A stretch of 64,000 nucleotides of DNA from Breviolum minutum Mf 1.05b.01. Lineage: Eukaryota > Sar > Dinophyceae > Suessiales > Symbiodiniaceae. The notes beneath the pieces were generated by a model. That model had not been told where the DNA came from and did not search any database. It saw only the letters and a list, made by a program, of their open reading frames with translations. The translations under genes were made by a program, and so were the position numbers. Numbering within the stretch: the stretch's first letter is position 1; the number at the start of each line of letters is the position of its first letter. Location: assembly GCA_000507305.1 (NCBI GenBank), contig DF239020.1:319937-383936 (forward strand). The letters are read 5' to 3'. This document shows positions 24,200 through 36,821 of the stretch, piece after piece.

Positions 24200-26255
24200 C
24201 TACTTGAGATGCTTGTTTTAGATTTGAAGCTGTTTCCAAAATCTATAAAATCTGAAGAATCTCCAGCTCCGCCAAGTTTCCAAATATCCATCCTCTTCAA
24301 GAAAGTCATGAAAGCCTTGTGTCACGTGATGCCCTTCCACACTGGCTGGCACACACCCAGTCTCCGTGGACTGCATGATCCCGGGGCAGGCTGCGACGAA
24401 CCGCTTAGGGCATTCGGTAGGATCCCATCTCCTATTTCCACACCTCCCAGAAGAGAAAGTTTAGTTGGACCTGTGCATTGAACCACATCCAAAAACATGG
24501 GGGTTTTAGGTGGTGCTGTACAAGCTAAGAGCTATATCCATATGACAGCAGATGGTGGAAAATGTGTATAATTTTTGCTGACAATATTGAGGGTCGAGTA
24601 TGTTAAGATTATGAAGTATGTCCTTATTTCTGTCATTCACAGCCACAATGATGCGAGGGATCTGCAACATCCAGCATACCACATGCCTTCTGATATATCA
24701 ACTTGAGACTTGCCAAAATGCAAGGTATCAAGTGGGCAAAAGACTCAACTGGTTTGGAGAAAACTTGAAGAAAACAAGTTCTGGTGAAGCATGCTGAAAT
24801 TTGGATGGGATTACAAAAATGATTCCTCCAAAACAACCGAGCCCATAAGCCAAAAATCACCCAGCTCTCCTTTTCACCATTCACAACGACATTTCTCTGT
24901 GTGTTTTCGTTTCCCATTTCATTTCTCCCTTTCGGAAAAAATCAGCAAAATGATAACGCTTCAATGAACCGTAATGAACCTTTCTCCGTATGCAAAATTT
25001 GGCCCTGGGCCATCCAGTCTGGGACACCCTGACGTGAAGTCACTAATGGCCCGGAGTTTCAATTTCAACCCCGGACCTTGAAGATCCTGCGGATTGTGTC
25101 GTTGTACCAGGGCATGTGTTCCGTAAAAATAGTTCTAGGAATCGAAATACTCAACATCCCATGTTTCACCCAAAAGTAATATGTATCTTATTATTCATTT
25201 TTTTTGTTTTGATAACATGCATGTATTTTTACACATCTTCAACATCCTCATCCATTCATCCCTTCCCGGCCCCCCGCCTGCATGCTGAGTTTAAAAGTCA
25301 AGACATCTCCGAAACGCCAAGGACAATCCTAGGCAAATGCATTAAGATCCTCGAAGTGACATTGAATATGTGGAGGTATCAAATCCGTGATTCTTGGAGT
25401 AAGCTTTTGTTGGGAAAATGACAAAAAAGGAAAACACATGCTGTATTGATATTATCAAAAAAGGCCAGAGTTGGACCATCAATTTGATCATATGATCATA
25501 CATATCATATATTCATTGATATATACATACTGTATATGGACATAATATTGATATATCTATGTAGTCTACATAAATTGCATGTCCATTCTCATTTTGAGTC
25601 ATATGCCATGGATTTTTCACCAAGCTAATACTGACCCTCCCAAAACACACAACAAATCTGCCCAGAATGCCTCCTTTAGACCCGACCATAAAATGGGAGG
25701 AAATCTGCGGTAAAGTCTGTCATTCCATCATTCCAGCAAATCATGAGGACTGAAAATCTATTGGTCATGATTTGTGGTGCTTAAAAAATTACTCCATGTA
25801 GTCATCACGGAGTTTGCTCAGATCAAATGATACATATATGCTACACGTATGGCAATCTAGGAACGGCATGAACGCCGTTCCAGTCTCCACCATCTCCAAC
25901 CCACCAGTTGTCCTTGGAAGCTTCACGAGAGGAAGAGGCACCTGACCCACCAACTCTCACAGCTGTATATGGTGAGCAGTAGTTTACCATTCAATCTTCA
26001 AATTTGCCAAATGAACTTAATGGAAATATGAACAGTCAAGGTTTGATTGCTAGGCACGCATACAGTTTCGGTGTTCTGTTAGCTACAACTTTATCAGCTA
26101 ACATTCGATAAGTCTCTGCCTTCCTCATAATCGCCCAGTTCTGTTTCCTGACATAAAATGATGGCCCAAAGTTGTTTACAATGCAAGAAGTTCAACCCGG
26201 AACACCTGCCACAATCAAAATCCATTCGCTTTTGTTGCAAATATACGCAAAATTA
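24200..26255. other. Mostly non-coding, one weak exon
   Basis: AT-rich sequence with a possible minus exon at 24640-24730 (LKLIYQKACGMLDVADPS) lacking clear splice sites, and a palindromic AT-rich patch near 25480-25560. Nothing else can be supported. Confidence 0.45.
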
Positions 26256-26269
26256 ATTTAATTTGATAA

Positions 26270-26730
26270 TGCAAATATGGGGTATACCAACTTACCCTCA
26301 AATCTAGAGGGTGAGGGGGTTCGTTTATGTTCCATGTTGCACCTACTTGCACATAGCAAGCGTGAAACGCAGCGAAAAAAGATCAAAAAAGGAGGTTTGT
26401 CACTGTTCCAAATGAAATAACTCTCTTGGTGACAAGTACACTGCATCTGGATTTGCTGGTCCTTGCGCGTATCGCCCACAGAGACCTGGAGAGGAGCATG
26501 CTCCAGGGAGAATTCTGACAAACTATGATATCTGAAACATGATGAAATTATGAAACATACCATGGAGCAAAGACATCACATGTCATCAAGATCATTTCTC
26601 TTGGTGGACCCTTCGAATCCAGTAGCCCTACCTCTAGGGAGGGTCGCTGCTGTTGGAGCCAGCCTGGTTTTGAAAGCCTGAGTGCGGTAACCATCCCAGG
26701 AGAGATTTGATTTGATTTGGAAATGTCTTG
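26270..26730 (-). CDS. Two exons, possibly the helicase 5' end
   Basis: One stretch at about 26565-26720 reads PGMVTALRLSKPGWLQQQRP and SLEVGLLDSKGPPREMILMT, and ends at a CATG|GTATG donor. A second at about 26405-26515 reads EFSLEHAPLQVSVGDTRKDQ. Both look coding and lie on the helicase strand, between it and the RNA-binding gene that ends at 27013. Direct joining is out of phase, so an exon is missing or the boundaries are wrong. Family not recognised. Confidence 0.5.
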
Positions 26731-27012
26731 CGAAAACGGCAAACTGAAAACCCTTGAAACTTCATGATTGTCACCGTCCAATTAAAAACCATAGTCAAGA
26801 AAGGCTGTTGATGAAGAAAAATCCAGCCAACCACTTATCACTCTGAAAGGTTACCCCGCAATGACAGGGCCTTTTTACACCTCCTAGGTACTCAACCGTA
26901 TTGGAAAAGACATTCCCCCTGATTCCAAACAATCCCACAATGTACCGCAATCGTCAGGTTTAAATCTGCCGCAGCATCTTTTTTTCTCACAATGCTTGAC
27001 GCTTTCATCGAC

Positions 27013-29740
27013 CTATCCAGCACCCATCCAACCTGCTGGTGGTCTCATAGGTGGAGGATATGGGCTATGTGCTGGTGGATATGGTGCCCAATGTGGTGGT
27101 GGCATATGTGGTGGTGGATGTGGATATCCCCATGGATCTGGTGGTCGATCATGTCGATCTCGTTCCTCTCGATGCTCCTCCCGTGGCTCCGAGCGTCGGT
27201 TCCGATTCTTCCGCCGCCGCGGCGGGTTGCGGCGCCGGCTGCGGTCGCTGCGGGAGCGGGAGCGCGCCCGCCGTGCGGGCGAATGCTTCCGGGAGGGGCT
27301 GCGACGAGGTTCAGGCACCACTGGCTTAGGGATGGTCTTTTGAACCTCAATGGCATCTGGAAGTTTGCCATTTTCCACAATATCATCCACAGCACGTTTC
27401 ACCAATTCGGTTTGTTCCTGGGTCACAAGATCACCATCACCCACTTTTGGATTTACCACCAAATGAAGTGCCTTATCCGCTGCTTTGGAGCCGGGGGCAC
27501 CAACACCACGCAAATGCAAGCGACAGTTGGCCTTTTTCATGATACCACGGACATTGGAGGCACCAGGACCTAAAATCGCCAAATAAGCACTGCGTTGTTT
27601 GGCTTCTTCGGTTTCACCCTCAAATTTGTCAATGGGAATAAAGACCCTGACTATCAAATCTTTAGGATCAATAGGCTTTGGTTCATGCTTCTCTTCATCA
27701 CGCGGATGGCGGATTTCTGCTTGTGAATGTGCATAAGGGCAATCATCGCCCCTTGGACAAGTCAGATTTTTATAGACCTCATAGCAGGGTCGTGTCTTAA
27801 ACCTTTCTGGTGCTCGATGAAATTCATCAACCTCAGGTGTAGTTGAGGCATTTTCACCCCAGCGTAACCGCAGTTTTCGCCCTTTCATCTCAATACCTCG
27901 GATGTCCAAGCATCAAAGGAAGCTTCAGGATATATAATTGAAATCAGGGCAGGGTTTCATATAAAAGCTGCTGCGCCCCTGAGAGTAACTACTGTACATG
28001 TTCTTGCCATCCTCGCTACTGTTGTAAAATCCCATGCCCCATGCCACTACTATATCTGGTCGGTTGAGGGGAGAGATGGATTCTACTAAGCACTACACAA
28101 TAGACCGGGTAGTGAGGTAGTGTTTTTCCTCATACATACAACCGCCAAATGTACAAAACCATGTCAATAGCGGCACGCATTATTTCTCAATTCAATTGGT
28201 TAAACAGATTTCAGTCATCAACAGTATCAGAGAATTCCGCATCTTACGATGAATATACTAACCACAAGCCCCACAAAACCTCCACATCTCTCAGTGCCCG
28301 AGTGCCATCCACCTTCTTGATGGCTTCTAAGGCTCCTCCGGTCCGGTGTGCCAATGCTGCAGGTGGTTGGACCATGTTGGACCTAATATCCCCTCCTGAT
28401 ATCTGCCTTAGAGGTACACTCAGTAGAACGTTTCAAATTGAACTCATATTGTCTTCCGGATGTTGGTTGAAACAAGTATCTCTCTAATGTATATTTGAAT
28501 CTCCAAACTTAAGCCCTTTAAGCAAGTGAAAAATGTCTGATTTTCACCATGTTGCTGGCAGATGAAGTACACCAAATCCCATCTCAATCCATCTCCCTTA
28601 TCTTTATCACAGGATTCTAGCAAGGTGCCATCCCACCCCCCTGTCCAAAGTTCCATGGCTCCTTCTGGCGTCTTAAACTCCGCAAAGCCAAAGCCACGAC
28701 TGATGCCATCTTTCTGAATGGACAAACGCCAAGAGACCATGCCTTCAATCTCACCAAAGAGTTCCTTCACCTCACCATGAAAGGTCTCCAAAAAAATGAC
28801 AATCGATGGGTTCCATGATGTTCCATGGATTGATTCGATGGGAGATTCAAACACTGTTGGTTTAGTGTTGGGATTTGTTGGGTGCAGGAAGTGTACAAGG
28901 TTAGTACCTTCTCATACCTTACCTCTTTGATTCTTGCGACAGTTTCAGGGACATGTTTGTTCTTCTGATCTCCTCATCCTAAGGACAAGCCCTAAGTGGG
29001 ATGTTAAAAAGGCTAGCATGTGCTGGAATATGCTCCGTTTCGGTTTCCTCGTAAGACTACTGTTGATCTCGTAAACTGTACAAAATCCCTTAAAACTTGC
29101 AATCATACCCAAAGATTATGAATGATTGAGATATATACGTTACACTGCAAACACGGTAGTTCGCATGGTCTTCCCAAAAAAGGTAGGCCGAAGGTTCCCC
29201 AACCTCCTCTTCTGTGGTGTCAAAGGAGATGTTCCCTACAAAAACCGGCCAAACATCTTTCCTCCTTGGCGGCTCCTTTCGCCTTTCCATGGGCTTATCC
29301 GGCCCTGGAGGTCTCACCAACAGCAGTGGTGGCATATGACCCAAGCCTGGTAACAAACCCGGGATGGGTGGCATGCCAGTCATACCAGGAGGCAATGTTT
29401 GTGGCATACCTGGTGGCAAACCTGGCATTCCTGGAAGTAACAATGGCAAACCGGGCATTGGTGGTACTCCTGGCATACTGGGAGGTGGTGGTAGAGGTAA
29501 TCCCATTCCACCAGGTGGTGGTAAACCGGGTGCCGGTGGCAAACCTGGTGCTGGCGGCAAACCCGGTGCCGGCGGCAAACCCGGTGCCGGCGGCAAACCT
29601 GGTGCCGGTGGCAAACCTGGTGCTGGTGGCAAGGCAGGCGCCAATCCTGGTGGTTGCAAACCTGGTGCGGTCATACCACCTGCCGGCATTGTGGCCATCT
29701 CCACCGGTGGTGGTGCCGGAATGGGGGCCTCGCCCGCCAT
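27013..29740 (-). CDS. RRM-CCCH-KH-RS RNA-binding protein
   Basis: Complete four-exon gene, about 519 residues: 29204-29740 (ATG at 29740), 28662-28770, 28306-28335 (30 nt), 27013-27896 (TAG). All junctions are phase-perfect using GT, GA and GC donors in turn. Domains: residues 1-150 Pro/Gly/Met-rich with about six PPAPGL repeats; RRM about 165-245 (RNP2 VFVGNIS, RNP1 SRGFGFAEF); a CX8CX5CX3H zinc finger starting CYEVYKNLTC; a KH-like segment like splicing factor SF1 (RVFIPIDKF, then ILGPGASNVRGI, where GPGA replaces the usual GxxG); then an Arg/Ser tail and Pro/His-rich C-terminus. This architecture suggests a nuclear splicing or mRNP factor (inference). An AG|G just upstream of the ATG could accept a trans-spliced leader. 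RBM25-like N-terminal character is noted, but no PWI domain is seen. Confidence 0.92.
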
Positions 29741-30577
29741 GGGGCCCCCCAAAGCCCTGCACCGCGCAGGACACTGGAAAGCCAAAAGATCTTTGCGGCA
29801 AGTTGGAAAGTGAATCACATGAAGGTATACATGTGTGCAATTTGTGCAATGTTCAAAACTACTGGAAATGGAGAGAGTTGTCATCCCATTTCAACCCTAA
29901 TGATTCAATGATTCAGTTTCAATACAACAGTATGTTCGCATAGGACATGCCACAGTGTTCAAGCGCAGCGCTTCTAAAATGTCTGGTGTTCCAGTGACTA
30001 TCAAATGCAAGTAGACATAGCTAAAACTTGAGTGCGCTCCATTAAAAATGCAAGCTACAGAAAGGGAAGACCCGTGCGGAATCTATTTTAATGTGGCTGA
30101 AGTTGCACAATTTGTTACATGTGATACCCCCGTAGGTTCACCGTCGAGGTAGAGGGAACAGCACCTCATGTAAGCAGCTGCTTTGCTTCGTAGATGAGAC
30201 AGAATATCACCGACAATTCATCTAGTACCGTATTTAAGTACGAACAAAGGAGATTGCATTGAATTGCATGGTGATGCCTCAAGATGCAAGATTATTGACA
30301 CTACGCTGCCAAGCACCGAAGAAATACAAACAATACATATATGATTTGATGAAAAACCAGAACATATCAATCATGTCTGGAAAAGAAACGTATATCATAT
30401 GTATTGTATATACAGTACACATGTGATAGACAGTATATTACAGTATATATCGTACTATAGATATAATTGTGTATAATATATGTATATCTATATAATAATA
30501 ATATATAATAATACAAGTTAGTATAGGGAGATATGAAGATAATATGTGCAAAGTATGCCTTACGCCTTACAACTAAC

Positions 30578-30679
30578 CAAAAGTACAGGCCGTATCATGA
30601 CGTTGTACTTCAGCAGTGCCGTCCTTGAGTGCTCCAAACCCAGGTGCAGAGGCTGCTACAACACGAACTGAAAGCCTGG
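30578..30679 (-). CDS. Isolated exon of an unrecognised gene
   Basis: A 102-nt exon with a TTTCAG acceptor and a GTTAGT donor reads RLSVRVVAASAPGFGALKDG then AEVQRHDTACTF. It lies upstream of the RNA-binding protein gene, but the phase does not join to that gene's first exon. It may belong to a minus gene that includes 33670-33975. No family recognised. Confidence 0.5.
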
Positions 30680-30961
30680 CTGAAACACGGTAAGAAGAGT
30701 GGTGCAAACCCACCAAGCCTATTTGATAAGTGTACAAATTACCCGAAAAACATGCCAAACAAAAGAGATTAACGAAAAAACTTGCGATGCCCACTTGGGC
30801 GACACATTGGGGCCACTGTAAAAGTGCTACATATCACTTGAAAACTACAATTGCTGTGTGCGGAATCTCATAAAACTTAAGAAGTGAACTCAAGACCGCC
30901 TCCACATCTCTTGAAATGTGTGCGGAATCCACGTTGAAATGACGGAAAAAGAATCCAAATC

Positions 30962-33250
30962 ATGGCAGCATCGTTGGAAAGCATCAATTTGTCCACAACC
31001 AAAAAGCTGCCTGAAGCTAGTGGTCTCGTTGGCGCGCTTCAACCTCAAACATTCAGCTTATCAGCTTCTGCAAAAAAATATCACATGATATACATGATAC
31101 ACCGAAAGGTATCAGCTAAAGCTGTGTATATTCAAATATATATATATACATATTTGTCTATATATATATATTACATCATAACTTTGTACCTATTTGTCAT
31201 GAATTTTTGAACGTATATCAAGCACATACAATTATGTATACTTATAGATATCAACAAATCATCATATATGTATACATTGTATATATCTCAACCCATCTCT
31301 TTTCCATGCATCCCCACCTCGGCAGTTTCATCTCATCCCAGGTTTGCCTTACATGTTGGCTATCCATGGATTGTTGGCTCAACATATGATGAATTTGTTG
31401 GTTTTGTATCAAATTTTCTAAAAATAGTTAGTCATCTTGAAGACCCCAAGGTCCAAGGTAAATAAATAAGGAAATGTCAGTAGGTCGAAACTCAGTTTGT
31501 TCTGCTCATTCCTCCAAAACTCCACCGGATCAATGGAAAGTGGGATGTGTTCAAAACAAGCTTTGTTTCTCCCGTGTTCACTTGTTTTTCCCTTTTCACT
31601 TGCTTGTCCCTGTTCACGTGTTCTTTCCCTTTTGACAAGCAAAAAAATCATCGAATCATTTTCACATCCTTCCAGCCACAAGAAAAATGTGGGGTGACAT
31701 ACCAGCTATAGATATCTCTCACCATTTCTATTCGAGCAAAATATGGATGTTTCCAAAAATAGGGGTACCCCAAAATGGAAAACCCTATTAGAATGGATGA
31801 TTTGGGGGTACCATTATTTTTGGAAACACCCATATCCAAACATCCAGCAGTTTCACCTGCCTAATCAATAGGCCACCACCAAAGGCTGCTGCCATGTTGA
31901 ACATGTCGACTTCTGTAGCGACACAAACCTTGCTTTTTGGAATCAGCACTTAAGGTGGTGTCCAAATGGAAAAAAACCTTTCAATTCATTCAAGTCAACA
32001 AACTAAATCAAGTTTATTGATTTTTTTGTTTAAAAGTTTGTTGTCGAGTCTTTTTATTTTTTCAAACGCTATGGCTATGTTGTCATTAAAATCAGTCTTT
32101 GGATCTTATTGGATCCAAAAGCAATCATTTGTTCTTGACACACCAAGCCAATGCTCTTGGCCCCCTGACGCAGCCCCTGAGGCTGCGCAAAAAATAGATG
32201 TGGAACTTATCCGGAAAAAAAAAGAAGCTGACGCGCTCTGATGTGGGGCAAATGGGATGATATGATCGTATCTATTTGACTTAGCAGCTCAATAACAGCT
32301 TGGAAGACCCTCTTCACCAGCAATTGTTCACTTTGATAGCAAGCTATTGCTCAATTCCCCATACCATGTTTCAAAAACCAATCGGATAACAATCACTGCA
32401 AGTTCTTTGCCCAAGGATGTGTTGCTATTTATGTTTGTCATGTTCAGGGCGATGAATCCATCAAAGCCATTGTCTTGGAGCCTGAAATTCAAACACCTGC
32501 AGCATCTGATTTTTGAGCAAACAAGTGCAATATGCCAGGTTCGCGTTTTTTACGTGTTTGGATCACATGCTGGTATGATGTCGAACACCATCCTTAACCT
32601 ATGTGCTGTTCCATGTTGAAGTTTGTTCTTCATACTCTTCAAAGAGTAACAGCTGCTGGAGATGTGTCAAGCAGGGTGCCTTGCGCCTGTCCACTGCTAC
32701 AAAACACCTCGGACAAAGGAGTTGGCATCAAGAAAGAGATCTTTGCATTTTTTTCTGTGATCAGTAAGATCCCTAAGTCATAAATTGTTCAAAAATAAGA
32801 AAACAAATCAAAATGGAAAAAAATAGAGTATCACCACCGTATTACCACCGTAACACACCACAACACATTGGTGTTTTTCCATGCTTTTCCCTCCTGCACC
32901 CTCCAAGCATCCCAAACGAGCGATCTACACGGGCCACTTTCAACAAGCTCGGGCGCCTTGGATGGTGTAAAATTACCACCAACTTGGAGTTGGGATCTTT
33001 CATTGGAAGATTGCATATCTTTGAAGCTTCACTGGATACGATCGTTGCTGCTGCAAGAAGTAAATGTTGAAATTATCTGCATCTGAATGGATTGGAGTTT
33101 TTGGAGTGGATGTTCATTTAACGAATGTCTGCATTTTCTCAGTGTTCTTTTCGGGAGGGAGAGGTTTTTCGGTCTTCGTGCGATGCTCAAATGTAAAGGC
33201 CAAACAACAGTCCAGGAAATCATCAGATTACATGAAAATCTCAACAAAAT
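30962..33250 (+). CDS. Unrecognised plus-strand gene
   Basis: Starts with ATG at 30962 (MAASLESINLSTTKKLPEAS, exon to about 31070). Further plus exons: about 32135-32241 (AAQKIDVELIRKKKEADAL), 32443-32518 after TTCAG (GDESIKAIVLEPEIQTPAAS), 32652-32764 with a GTAAGA donor (VGIKKEIFAFFSVI), 32910-33059 (NLELGSFIGRLHIFEASLDT), and 33142 onward (LFGRERFFGLRAML). Composition (purine-rich first codon positions) favours the plus strand throughout. Not every junction could be phased, and two exons have in-frame stops that could instead be gene ends, so this may be more than one gene. No domain recognised. Confidence 0.5.
31743..31836. mobile_element. MITE family C, copy 2
   Basis: Ends TATGGATGTTTCC and GGAAACACCCATATCC, with GGGGTACCCCAAAATGG near the left arm and TTTGGGGGTACC near the right arm. 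Intronic in the plus-strand gene. Confidence 0.85.
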
Positions 33251-33669
33251 AATATATAGGAACATCCTACTGGAAACCAACAATTTAGGTTTCCAAGTCA
33301 TTCAAAAGTTGATCAGATTGCTGCAATATGATGCCAAGATGCGAATGTACTGGCTCCAATCCTCTCATCGGGTACCTCTAAAGATTCATCACAACAAACA
33401 GGTTCAAAAAATATAACATGAGAAATCTTGCCTGCGAAATGTTGTTGGATTTTTCATTGATGGCTCACTTGAGTTTTATAGTTTGAAACATGTGTAGAAA
33501 TCATGTAGCAACAAAAATCAATGTTCACACTTGGATCTTTATTGTTTCCACAAACAATCCTGTAGACTGTCTGTTTGAGAATATTCCCAAGCAAATAACA
33601 TTCAACAGTCTCTACCGCAATAAAATGGTGCTGAATTGACGCTGAGAGGCAAACTTTACCATACCATGT

Positions 33670-33975
33670 GGTAGGACACTGTTGGGATCGTTTGGGATAT
33701 GTCCGGATGATCTTTTCAGGGTCCATGGCTGGGAAATCCACTACCACTACCCCATCACAAGCTACGCAGATCATATCAACTGTGCATGGCGCACACGTAG
33801 AAACAAGACCTGGGTTTAAGTGGCAGTGGTGAAGCAACAGCCCCCGATTTGCGGCATCGATTTGCAAAGTTCGGACCCCAAAACTGAGGTCCTGAGCCCA
33901 TGCACTGTGTCGCTGGGCGTCTCCAACAACAGTGGTAGATGCTTCCGGGACTGCGACGCGGGCCCCCGGCGTGAA
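33670..33975 (-). CDS. Exon of an unrecognised gene, possibly beta-propeller
   Basis: A GC-rich minus frame reads ARVAVPEASTTVVGDAQRHS, AANRGLLLHHCHLNPGLVST, then DMICVACDGVVVVDFPAMD, ending near a CATG|GTATGG donor. Coding composition is strong. The alternation of short hydrophobic strands and turns recalls a WD-like propeller blade, but no WD motif is present. Its 3' end faces the plus-strand gene. Confidence 0.6.
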
Positions 33976-34535
33976 TAAAGCAAATTGAAGACAGGAGCAC
34001 AAGCGACAAGATCTACAAGATCTAGAAGTACAGGACTACAGGCATTTACATGGTTGCAAGAAGTCTTGTTGTGACACTCATTCATATATCGACAATTTAA
34101 AGTGCCAAAGGACAGCCAATCTGAAATGTTTTCACAGCCAGAGCTTTACACACCTGTCAAGAACAAATGGTTTCCACTTTAAACGTGCGATCAATGTACA
34201 CATCCTTCTCGGTGTATGTGTTCATACATTCACCAACAAAGACACCAGCAAAAGAGGTTGTTTTTATAATACAACAAGATCAATGCAAAATCCTCAAAAT
34301 CTCCACATATGCCCAAACCCTTAGCAACAAGTTTAACAAAAAACAATATCATCATATCAACATATATCAACCATGTTCTTTTCCAAATGGCCACCTCAAA
34401 CTCGGACAACAGCAACAAAAAGAATGGCCAAACATCACTGAGTCGTTGGTACCATCAACGTGCCAAAACCGTCATGGATTCGGAAGAATGCAGCAATACC
34501 TCAGCCATTTTCTCAGTCATCTTCAGCCAACAGGG

Positions 34536-34636
34536 ACCCATAGGATCCATGTCTGGTATAATCTTACCTACATTTAGTTGATTTTTTTAATGGTAAATAT
34601 AGGTAAATATACGTACCATACATTGATCCTATGGGT
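34536..34636. mobile_element. MITE family E, copy 2, intact
   Basis: ACCCATAGGATCCATG at the left and CATTGATCCTATGGGT at the right are inverted; inner arms TACCTACATTTAG and AATATAGGTAAATATA. The centre TTTTTTAATGGTAAATA shows the empty site that is filled in copy 1. Confidence 0.85.
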
Positions 34637-35948
34637 ATAATATAGAGTGAAATTCTCTATGGGATTTTTATGGATTTGTTGAACCACATGGTTTTTGTTC
34701 ACCAATCAGCACACATGTTCAACATTGGAAACTGGAAACCGAGGAGTCGACAGGGCAAAGGATTCTCCTCGTGCTCCTTGCTTGAGGAATCAATGGAATG
34801 GAGAAAAACATGTAGAATTGAAGTATCTAAATTGTCCAGCAATCAAGATATCCAAATATATCCAACAATAAATGCAACAAGTGAAATCTGTGTTTGCTTT
34901 TGCTAAAGAAATCCTTGTGATTTCTTCTTCACAGAAAAGGTGTTCTAACGAAGAGGTGCCTAGACGCTGTCAAATTATCATCATTGGAGCATGCAGATTA
35001 TCAAGCCAATTTTTCCATATCAAAGTATCACTAACATAGCTCCTGACAAAAAGATACCATCCCAAGAAAGCAACGATGGTAAAAACCTCATTTCCATTCA
35101 TTTCACCCCAAGTTACCCTCTGATTTTTCGTATCAAATACAGCCTTTCGCATCAACTGGGTTCCCGATCCGAGACTTTCATTGGAGACGCCTGACACGAT
35201 GAAATTCATGGAGTTTTTGTTTTTCCCCCAAAAAAAAACTTGATATCCATTCAAGAGTTGTTGTTCTGTTCAAAACATCGGAATAATTACTGATGGAAAA
35301 CACTGCCAGGTCCCAAAAACAGAAAGAAAGACTACATGTTGGGAAAATGTCAATCCTAAGGTCCTCTATTAGTTTCCATAAAATGTTGAGGGTTTCCACA
35401 TGTTTCCACTCTTTTTGTTGCTGCGAAAAACACGTCAACTCACAACCCCCCATCACCACGCATCCATCACGGCATCACGGCATCCCATCCTGCCTGGCCA
35501 CGACGACGTAAACCAACGACCTCCTCTTCTAACTCCAAGCCCACCTGAAGATCTTGGTGGTTTTTTCGGGAGCTCTGAGGCTGTGACCATCCAAAAAGTG
35601 CCTGTTGTCTATTTCGTTTCAGTTGAATAATCTTTTATTTTGGAAAAGTATGGTACAAGTATCAAGTACCCTCTGTTTTTCTTACGGATTGTCCGGTGTT
35701 GGAATATGTATCAACCAACTACTGGGATTGGAAAGAGGTGCGCTTTGCGTTCATGGTTGAATTGCACTCTTTTGCGGGGTAGCAAGAAAACTTCTGCTGG
35801 GCATTTTTTAGGGTTACCCCACCCTTTTTCAGACTCATCCACACAACAACCCCCTGGCCCACACCCACATATTTCAAGAAATCATCTTGATTCTCCAATT
35901 TTTTTTAGACAAAAAAATTTAGAAAGGTTAGAAGGTACAACATTTCCC

Positions 35949-36098
35949 CTATAATGAATCAGGTACAACATTTCCAAAGTCACCCTTTAAGCCCGTAGAA
36001 AACATTGCAGTCTCGGGTCTCCAAGCCGACTGCTCAGAAGGAGCACCACCAAAGAGTTCAGCACCAGATACCAAGGTGTAGATGATGCAAAAGTGTGT
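35949..36098 (-). CDS. C-terminal exon of an unrecognised gene
   Basis: A 150-nt exon (50 codons including TAG at 35949) after a TCGCCAG acceptor. It reads THFCIIYTLVSGAELFGGAP then SEQSAWRPETAMFSTG. The phase is 0. Preceding exons probably include 36370-36560. No family recognised. Confidence 0.6.
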   Translation of the reverse strand, partial: THFCIIYTLVSGAELFGGAPSEQSAWRPETAMFSTGLKGDFGNVVPDSL

Positions 36099-36369
36099 CT
36101 GGCGAACAAACGGCATCCAACTCCCAAACCAGGGAAGTTGTACTCAAGAAAATTATGGAATGTCTCTTGTTTTTATATGTTTGGTTGTTTGAAAAAAAAA
36201 CTACTGTACATATTGCGGGACGTATACAAAAAACGGGCAAAGAATGTTATTTCTCCTGACTGGGCCAGCCGCCAAATAAAAATTAAGTAGCCAGGGACCC
36301 AGATTGAAGTAATAGCCCGCCTTGGACAGGGCCTGCTGCCAAGAAATTTCAAATTCCCCATCTTTTGTT

Positions 36370-36560
36370 TCATTCTAAGATTTCAATCAACGTAGTCTTC
36401 AAAGAACTGCTGATTTGTTGATGTTTTTCTTGGAGCATCTGTGCCTGCTTCCAGGTACCACACTTCACCAGCGCAACATGAACGAAACGCACGGATTGTG
36501 ACAAAGCGGAGAAGCCCACGGTCAAGTCTTTGGGCACGGGCTTCTTCCAAATACCTTGGA
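36370..36560 (-). CDS. Exon with PPR/TPR-like repeat character
   Basis: After an AAG|G acceptor near 36560 the frame reads GIWKKPVPKDLTVGFSALSQ and RFVHVALVKCGTWKQAQML, ending with an in-frame TGA at 36370. The helical pattern, ending W-K-Q-A, resembles a PPR or TPR helix pair. Possible GA donors precede the stop, so it could splice to 35949-36098. Confidence 0.55.
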
Positions 36561-36821
36561 TACTTTTTAAAAGCACGTTGGATTGATGTAGGTAGGTTTA
36601 TGTTAGCTTATGGAAGGTGTTTGTTTAAACTAATTGCTTTTATATCGTTGTTTTGCAACACTTTTACTTGTTCGCTGCAACCCTGACCTTTGCCCGTGCC
36701 GCACTCGGACCCTTTTTTTCTTGGCACGGCTCATATCATGCAGTCCTTTCTTCTGCTTCCTCAAGCTTCGATGCGTTTTCGACATCTCCGGTTAGCCAAC
36801 CGTGCTTCTGGTAATCAAATA

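Noticed and set aside
28280-28356. Longer 77-nt version of the RRM microexon (acceptor CTGCAG, donor GAG|GTTTTG)
   Set aside because: It would insert residues into the RRM and leave the next exon out of frame; the 30-nt version fits phase and domain.
29122-29943. Long plus and alternative minus frames over the Pro-rich repeat
   Set aside because: They are shadows of the PPAPGL repeat in the RNA-binding protein's first exon; only the minus frame starting at 29740 leads into the RRM.
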